Below are positions 55,440-64,000 of a DNA stretch of 64,000 nucleotides, piece after piece. Position 1 is the stretch's first letter; the number at the start of each line of letters is the position of its first letter. Where the stretch lies: the NCBI GenBank assembly GCA_021234155.1, contig JAJEKV010000046.1, forward strand, positions 4,194,665 to 4,258,664, given 5' to 3'. This DNA comes from Isoetes taiwanensis (taxonomy: Eukaryota > Streptophyta > Lycopodiopsida > Isoetales > Isoetaceae). A program made the position numbers and the translations under genes. Under the pieces are notes generated by a model that saw only the letters and a list, made by a program, of their open reading frames with translations, was not told where the DNA came from and did no database searches.

Positions 55440-56714
55440 CGACTCTACGTGAGATGTTAGGATGGTGTTCATTGACTACTCACATAAGGGCATAAAGTGA
55501 ACAATAGCCATATATACATCTCAAATGCTATGCATACTACATCGCAGCATGCCCAGTGAGATAACCTATACTGCAAGCCTAATAACATGCCAAGTAGGTA
55601 ATGCCACCTCAAGTTATGAGGTGTCAAAGAGGTGGGGGGTTTGGTACCACCAAGTGTGTCGTAAAATACGTATACTATATTGCAATGTCACTAGCAAGGA
55701 TACCGCAAGAATTGTACCATGGGGGACAACCATTAGAACCCATTATATTGCACACATTTATAAAACACGTGAATATAATCTATATTGCCATGTGGCAATA
55801 CCATATGAGCCATATGGCCCATTAGACCCTAACCGTAAAAAGTGTGGAGTTAAAGAGGCAAAAATCCTAAAAGTGACCTTTTTCGATTCCAGCCTTAGAA
55901 GCGTGCATAGCCAAACATGCATGACTTCGCTTCCCTCTAGCGAGAGAAGCTTCGCATTCGGGCCCCCCTTTAAGTCACGATCATTTCGGGCAAAGATGGG
56001 CTGATCAAGGGAATGGGAGCCACCCAAGGATCGGTGAGTGGACACTCTGACAGCCAATGCATGCTTACGACACGTATTAGGCGAAATTGTATACGTTTCT
56101 TATGATGACCTCTAGAGCCTAAAAACCTTAGCCACTAACGAATGAACACATGCTTGATTAGAGTAATTATATTAGATTTCTATTCTACTATTTCAATTCA
56201 TTGTGATGATGTTGGTATCTCTATGCATAGGAGCCCGCCTTGCTATGAGTGGGGAGACTGGCTTACAAGAAAGGCTTGTCCGACTACAGTTGATCTCTTG
56301 GCATGTAAAGTCTAAGGGGGGGATCATAATACCTCATCACTAAGTGTGGGCGAGTTATGGGCTCGACACCTCTTAGGTGGTGCACTGCCTCAGTGGGGTT
56401 AAGATCTATGGCTCTCGGTTGGAGGCATCCTGCAAGGTTTTGTTTAGAACAGAGGAGGGACGGAAGTTTCCAGATGAGCCATGGAAGGCTAACTCCGCAA
56501 GGACGACAGAGCCTACTGGCGGTCTGCGGTTAAAGAGCAGACCTTAAATGATTACCGAATTAACTCCTTAAGTTCTAATTTGATCCTTGCGGGGATTCTC
56601 GCTAGAGAATAGAGGGATTTGCCATAAACGGGTGCTATTCTAAAACTCCTCCGGAAGGCCTGGCTTGAGGTAATTCTTAAGCTGTGGGTGCTTTGCCCAA
56701 CATTGGCTATGGCG
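55440..56714 (+). mobile_element. Degraded LTR relic (left part), interrupted by LINE
   Basis: The order of short matches follows the LTR at 2.9-4.5 kb: AAATACGTATA.TATA.TGC near 55.66 kb, a CATATGG-CCATTAGACCCTAACC stretch near 55.80 kb, AATGGGAGC.ACCCAAGGAT near 56.01 kb and GTGTGGGCGAGTTATGGGCTCGACAC near 56.35 kb. Identity is low. After the LINE the relic appears to resume at 60.75 kb. ORFs here are chance. Confidence 0.45.
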
Positions 56715-56729
56715 AGTGTTATTGAATTA
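56715..56729 (+). repeat. Left 15-bp target-site duplication of the 4-kb LINE
   Basis: AGTGTTATTGAATTA is repeated exactly at 60732-60746. It adjoins the (ATT)n tail on its right. Confidence 0.85.
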
Positions 56730-60731
<4,002 letters not shown>

Positions 60732-60746
60732 AGTGTTATTGAATTA

Positions 60747-61120
60747 GCGTAGAAGCCTAGCGCTACAAGGCCATGGTCTCCCTAATGATACCTCCATCCG
60801 GTGAGGACAAGTTTATGCTTATTCCTTGGATGCTTGTGAGTCTTTGATGAGATGGGCGGATGGTATTCGTATGGGATGATATCATGTGTCTACCACCCGG
60901 TAACAAGGCATCCATTATTGAAGCTATGCTTCACTATTAAAAGTAATCTTCTGATCTTGGGATCACGTGAGGGTAGGTACTTATCCAAGGGAGTTTATCT
61001 ATGCAGTATAGGTAGATAAGTGTAGCTTGTCACAATTAAGAATCTTGGAACATTGATGAGTATAAACCCATTCTTGGTATGGGGGCTGTTGATGGTAGCC
61101 AACATTCTAGAAGTCTAAAT
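60747..61120 (+). other. Right part of the split LTR relic and spacer
   Basis: Sequence resumes after the LINE target duplication with CCATCCGGTGAGGAC and GGGCGGATGGTATT motifs that loosely resemble the end of the LTR near 4.3-4.5 kb. No coding sequence. The boundary with the next duplicated block is near 61.1-61.2 kb. Confidence 0.35.
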
Positions 61121-61229
61121 TCTTATGTTGCTTGCATTCCTTCCTTACATTGCACATGGTGGGGTGTGTCCAGCAGCGCATGCTATGAATGCGTGTGGTG
61201 GATTCCATATGTGTATTTTCAACCGGTCA

Positions 61230-61765
61230 AGATGCGCTTTGATTAAATATGAATTCATGAGAGAGAAATTTTCTTTGATGATGGTGGTGATTCTGCACTC
61301 ATCTCCCTTTTCCCTTTGATCAACTCCATTAAATTTAGATCAAGTAGCATTAGGACTGAGGAAATTTCAAAAGAATGTCATTAAGACGAATGAAGTCACT
61401 ATACCTAGAAATTTTTAACTTACATATTGATCATCTTCAATTGAGGACATTGGAGTTGGCAATTCTTCAATGTCATGAATGGAATACACATATGTGTAAC
61501 CTCCTCACTAGATGCTATAAAGGCAAGAGAGTTAGTCTATATATTTATTTTTGGAAAATTAATTGTTTTGTCTATAAAGAGAAAAGAAACGAAACGAAAC
61601 AAAAACAAAGTAACTAACCATATGCACATTTTCTTCAATGGAAGGAGTTGGAATTGGCAATTCTCGCCCATTGCGAATAGCAAATACATTTACACGGAAA
61701 TCATAAGACTTCCTTTGATTGCAATAAGTTTGTTGCTCATGTTTGGGAGATGAGGGCACATCCTA
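61230..61765 (-). pseudogene. Third copy of ELPTPTPSIE gene exons 2-4
   Basis: The minus strand at 61.62-61.76 kb gives SPKHEQQTYCNQRKSYDF and IRNGRELPIPTPSIEENVHM (exon 2 equivalent). 61.44-61.51 kb gives the degraded exon 3 equivalent (DIEELPTPMSSIEDDQY). 61.24-61.33 kb matches exon 4 with stops. Exon 1 is not found. It lies 6.5 kb from the second copy, separated by the LTR relic and LINE. Confidence 0.6.
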
Positions 61766-62215
61766 AGATATAAAGGCTCGTTGAGATACTAAACATGTAA
61801 GACCATAATGATATCTCTTTCCTTCTATATCGAGATGAAATCCTTTAACAAGCGGGATAGGTAATTCAAGACCGTCTTTGAGATTTGTGCTAGTAGCCTT
61901 AATGATACTAAAAAATAAGACCATATTGATATTTATCTCTTCTATGTTGCGATGAATCCCTTTAACGTCGAGGCAAGGTGGGTTAATGATTCTTGCACGA
62001 TACTCCATCATTCTTCACAATCCACATAGCAACTTTGGTCTCGGATCGTTTGTTTTGTCATACCTATTCAATTTAATTATATTGTCATAACTTTGAAAAA
62101 TTAGCCATAGAAAACTTACAGGAAAAAAACTACAAATAAACTAGAAACAAACTAACAAACAAACTACAAACTAACTAACAAACAAACTACAAACAAACTG
62201 ACCTTTTATACGACT
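61766..62215. other. Repeat-rich spacer
   Basis: 61.79-62.0 kb repeats sequence found near 51.0-51.2 kb and 55.1-55.3 kb (GTAATTCAAGACCGT.TTTGAGATT). 62128-62205 is low-complexity ACAAACTA-type sequence. No gene is evident apart from the possible 3' end of the next locus. Confidence 0.45.
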
Positions 62216-62221
62216 CAGGGT

Positions 62222-63543
62222 TTACTGTGGATCGTGAACTGTCATACCAACATCAATTGGAACATTTGCCCTAGCCAACCTACTAACAACAGAACTTCGA
62301 CCTGATTTTCCAGAAAAATTCCATTCCACTCCAATACTACGCGACATGTACTTCATCCAGCCACCTAAGACTTTGGCACTAACCCTGTGTTTCTTATTGT
62401 ACCATGCCTGCAAATACAACAAGAATTAAAATATATAATTACAAGGAAATAAGCAGAAAATCTAAGATACTTACATCACTTTTTGGAGAATTAATGGCCT
62501 GCATGAAGACAAACCTTTCTCTCGACTCATTCTCATGTCATTACCACGGAAGATATCTCAATAGACATTCGAAAGTAAAAAATCACATCCAATTCATAGC
62601 ACTTCATTGGCAGCCTAAAACTTTCTTCCTCGATATTTAGTCATTGATACATCATAATTTTTGCTTAACCTCTCATTTGTATTCCAAACATTCGCGCACC
62701 ATCTATATTGAGAATGTGAAATTCACCACTAGCTTGTATAGCTCTTCCCTTCCTCTAATTGCAAAACGAGTAACACAATAAAACATAAACCGAATGTAAT
62801 GTAATCCTCGATACTATGGGAGAATGGTCAATATCGCCTAACAAAAGCTTGCTTTCGATGTAAGCTAATCCTCCACTTTTTCCTTTTACCACGATTCCAG
62901 GAGTAAGTTTCGACCTCCTCATTGTAGCAATGCAAAGCCTTCCTAGCATTGGAAAATATTGGACTTTCTCTTATATCAAATGCAATTTCTTCCACACACT
63001 GTCATTCCAATCGATTTCTTGAGCCTCCTAATAATTGCACCAAACTTTGAACATATCCTGCTTGAGACTAAAAGAAGAAACAATACATTAGCACAAAAGA
63101 AATAAACTATACACACAACTTATACGTCAGGGTTGGGTACAAACCACCTTTAATCTTGCAAACTTGTAAGATAAACCATTTCAAGCATCCTAGAAAATTC
63201 AATGATCTAACTCTTCAATTTTTTGTCAAGCTGGTAAGCCTCTTTTGATCCTCCATGCATCAAATGCGTGTTAAAGCCCATTCAATCTTATCAAACTTTG
63301 AATGAACTTCCTTCACAAGTTGCTCATCAAGTTCCAAAACTCTTGACTTTCGAACTCTCACGGACAATATTCTCGAGGCAGATTCTCCTTATCGGACTCG
63401 CATGCAAATAATGCAGGCATCTTTTCAATATCATTTATGTACTCCTTCAATTCCTCTTCGCCAAACTCCTTGGAAAGGTCGGCCTCAAAGTTATCGTCTA
63501 CATCATCGTCTCCTTGATCGAAAAAGCAATCTACACATCCCAT
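62222..63543 (-). pseudogene. Unidentified coding region, possibly tyrosine-recombinase-like
   Basis: Three minus-strand pieces look coding. 63358-63543 is acidic (GDDDVDDNFEADLSKEFGEE), continuing in the next frame as RKSRVLELDEQLVKEVHSKF. About 62.75-63.0 kb has VEEIAFDIRESP and NEEVETYSWNRGKRKKW. 62222-62422 reads KKHRVSAKVLGGWMKYMSRS and FSGKSGRSSVVSRLARANVP. The last block resembles the box around the conserved Arg of tyrosine recombinases of the Crypton/DUF3504 type (..GR..vv..L...gvp.d..m...), but the downstream His/Tyr residues are not seen. Frameshifts suggest decay, or introns I cannot place. Identity is weak. Confidence 0.3.
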
Positions 63544-63599
63544 TTCTTGAGTTATCTCTAAATCAAAGGTAGATTTCTTTGAAACGGATATTCTTGACC

Positions 63600-64000
63600 T
63601 CAGGATGGTATTCCAGCCATAGCCGGACTAGAATGTACGTAAACTTTGAAAATATAAGGCAAAAGCACAAAAGGAGAAAATGTCGAGGCCATTATTACAA
63701 CCTTTCAAAGACAAGAACCTCGAAAAACCTGATAAAAGGAAGAAAGAATGTTAGAAACACAAAAACAGAAGAAAGCATAACAAGAAGAAAATCACCTAAA
63801 GCTCTTGGATCTTTCGTGCAAATAGCAAACTGGATGGATCTTTCGTCCAAGCGCCTTTAAATCGGCCAAAATTATAAGGATCTTTACACTATTATTTTGC
63901 CCGGCGCGAAGAGCGGCCCGGACGAACCAAGCAAGCAAGCAAGGGGGAAAAGTCCGGATGATGGGAGAGTATCACGCCGCGGCCGGGAGGGAAGAGAGGC
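63600..64000. other. Right edge, no gene assigned
   Basis: A 93-codon Lys/Arg-rich plus-strand ORF (63579-63860) shows no domain. The last 120 bases are GC- and CpG-rich compared with the rest, with a GCAA run at about 63.93 kb, and might be a promoter-proximal region of a gene outside the window. Confidence 0.25.

Noticed and set aside
62128-62205. ACAAACTA-type repeats as a possible CRISPR-like array
   Set aside because: Units are irregular and have no unique spacers. It is low-complexity eukaryotic sequence.

Overview
The window is nuclear DNA of a land plant. Two intact multi-exon plant genes (a PRP40C-type WW/FF splicing factor and a fatty acid amide hydrolase) sit in AT-rich DNA dominated by decayed retrotransposons. 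Low gene density, long introns, PPR-gene relics and L1-like LINEs with short-repeat tails suggest a large seed-free vascular plant genome, perhaps a fern. That placement is inference; no marker gene settles it.

Layout. 1-4.5 kb: end of a plus-strand LTR retroelement (about 2.9 kb of ORF-less internal DNA, polypurine tract, 1.6-kb LTR), followed by a PPR relic. 7.1-17.1 kb: a minus-strand Ty3/gypsy element, broken by an L1-like LINE (about 9.06-15.01 kb) that itself holds a second, ORF1-only LINE derivative (about 10.87-12.59 kb), so nesting is three deep. 18.5-20.0 kb: LINE 3' end, a 25-bp inverted repeat pair and a MITE-like palindrome. 20.4-25.4 kb: PRP40C homologue, minus strand, 12 coding exons. 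27.4-30 kb: a broken plus-strand locus with RING-H2 and NIF/HAD-phosphatase-like remnants, its exon split by a poly(A) retro-insert with a 15-bp target duplication. 31-40 kb: PPR, LINE and LTR relics. 40.4-49.8 kb: FAAH homologue, plus strand, 20 exons. 50.4-51.55 kb: a convergent small four-exon gene of unknown function ('ELPTPTPSIE' gene). 51.8-55.1 kb: a decayed tandem copy of the FAAH/ELPTPTPSIE interval. 55.4-61 kb: an LTR relic split by a 4.0-kb LINE with a 15-bp target duplication and an (ATT)n tail. 61.2-61.8 kb: a third copy of the ELPTPTPSIE exons. 62.2-63.6 kb: an unidentified minus-strand coding region.

The two host enzymes act in unrelated pathways: PRP40C links splicing and transcription in the nucleus, and FAAH hydrolyses N-acylethanolamines at membranes. 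The most informative structure is repetitive. Several LINE 3' ends, each with a different short tandem-repeat tail, share a small hairpin whose paired bases change together. The tandem duplication of the FAAH locus also gives an empty-site control for a 728-bp insertion in the FAAH intron.
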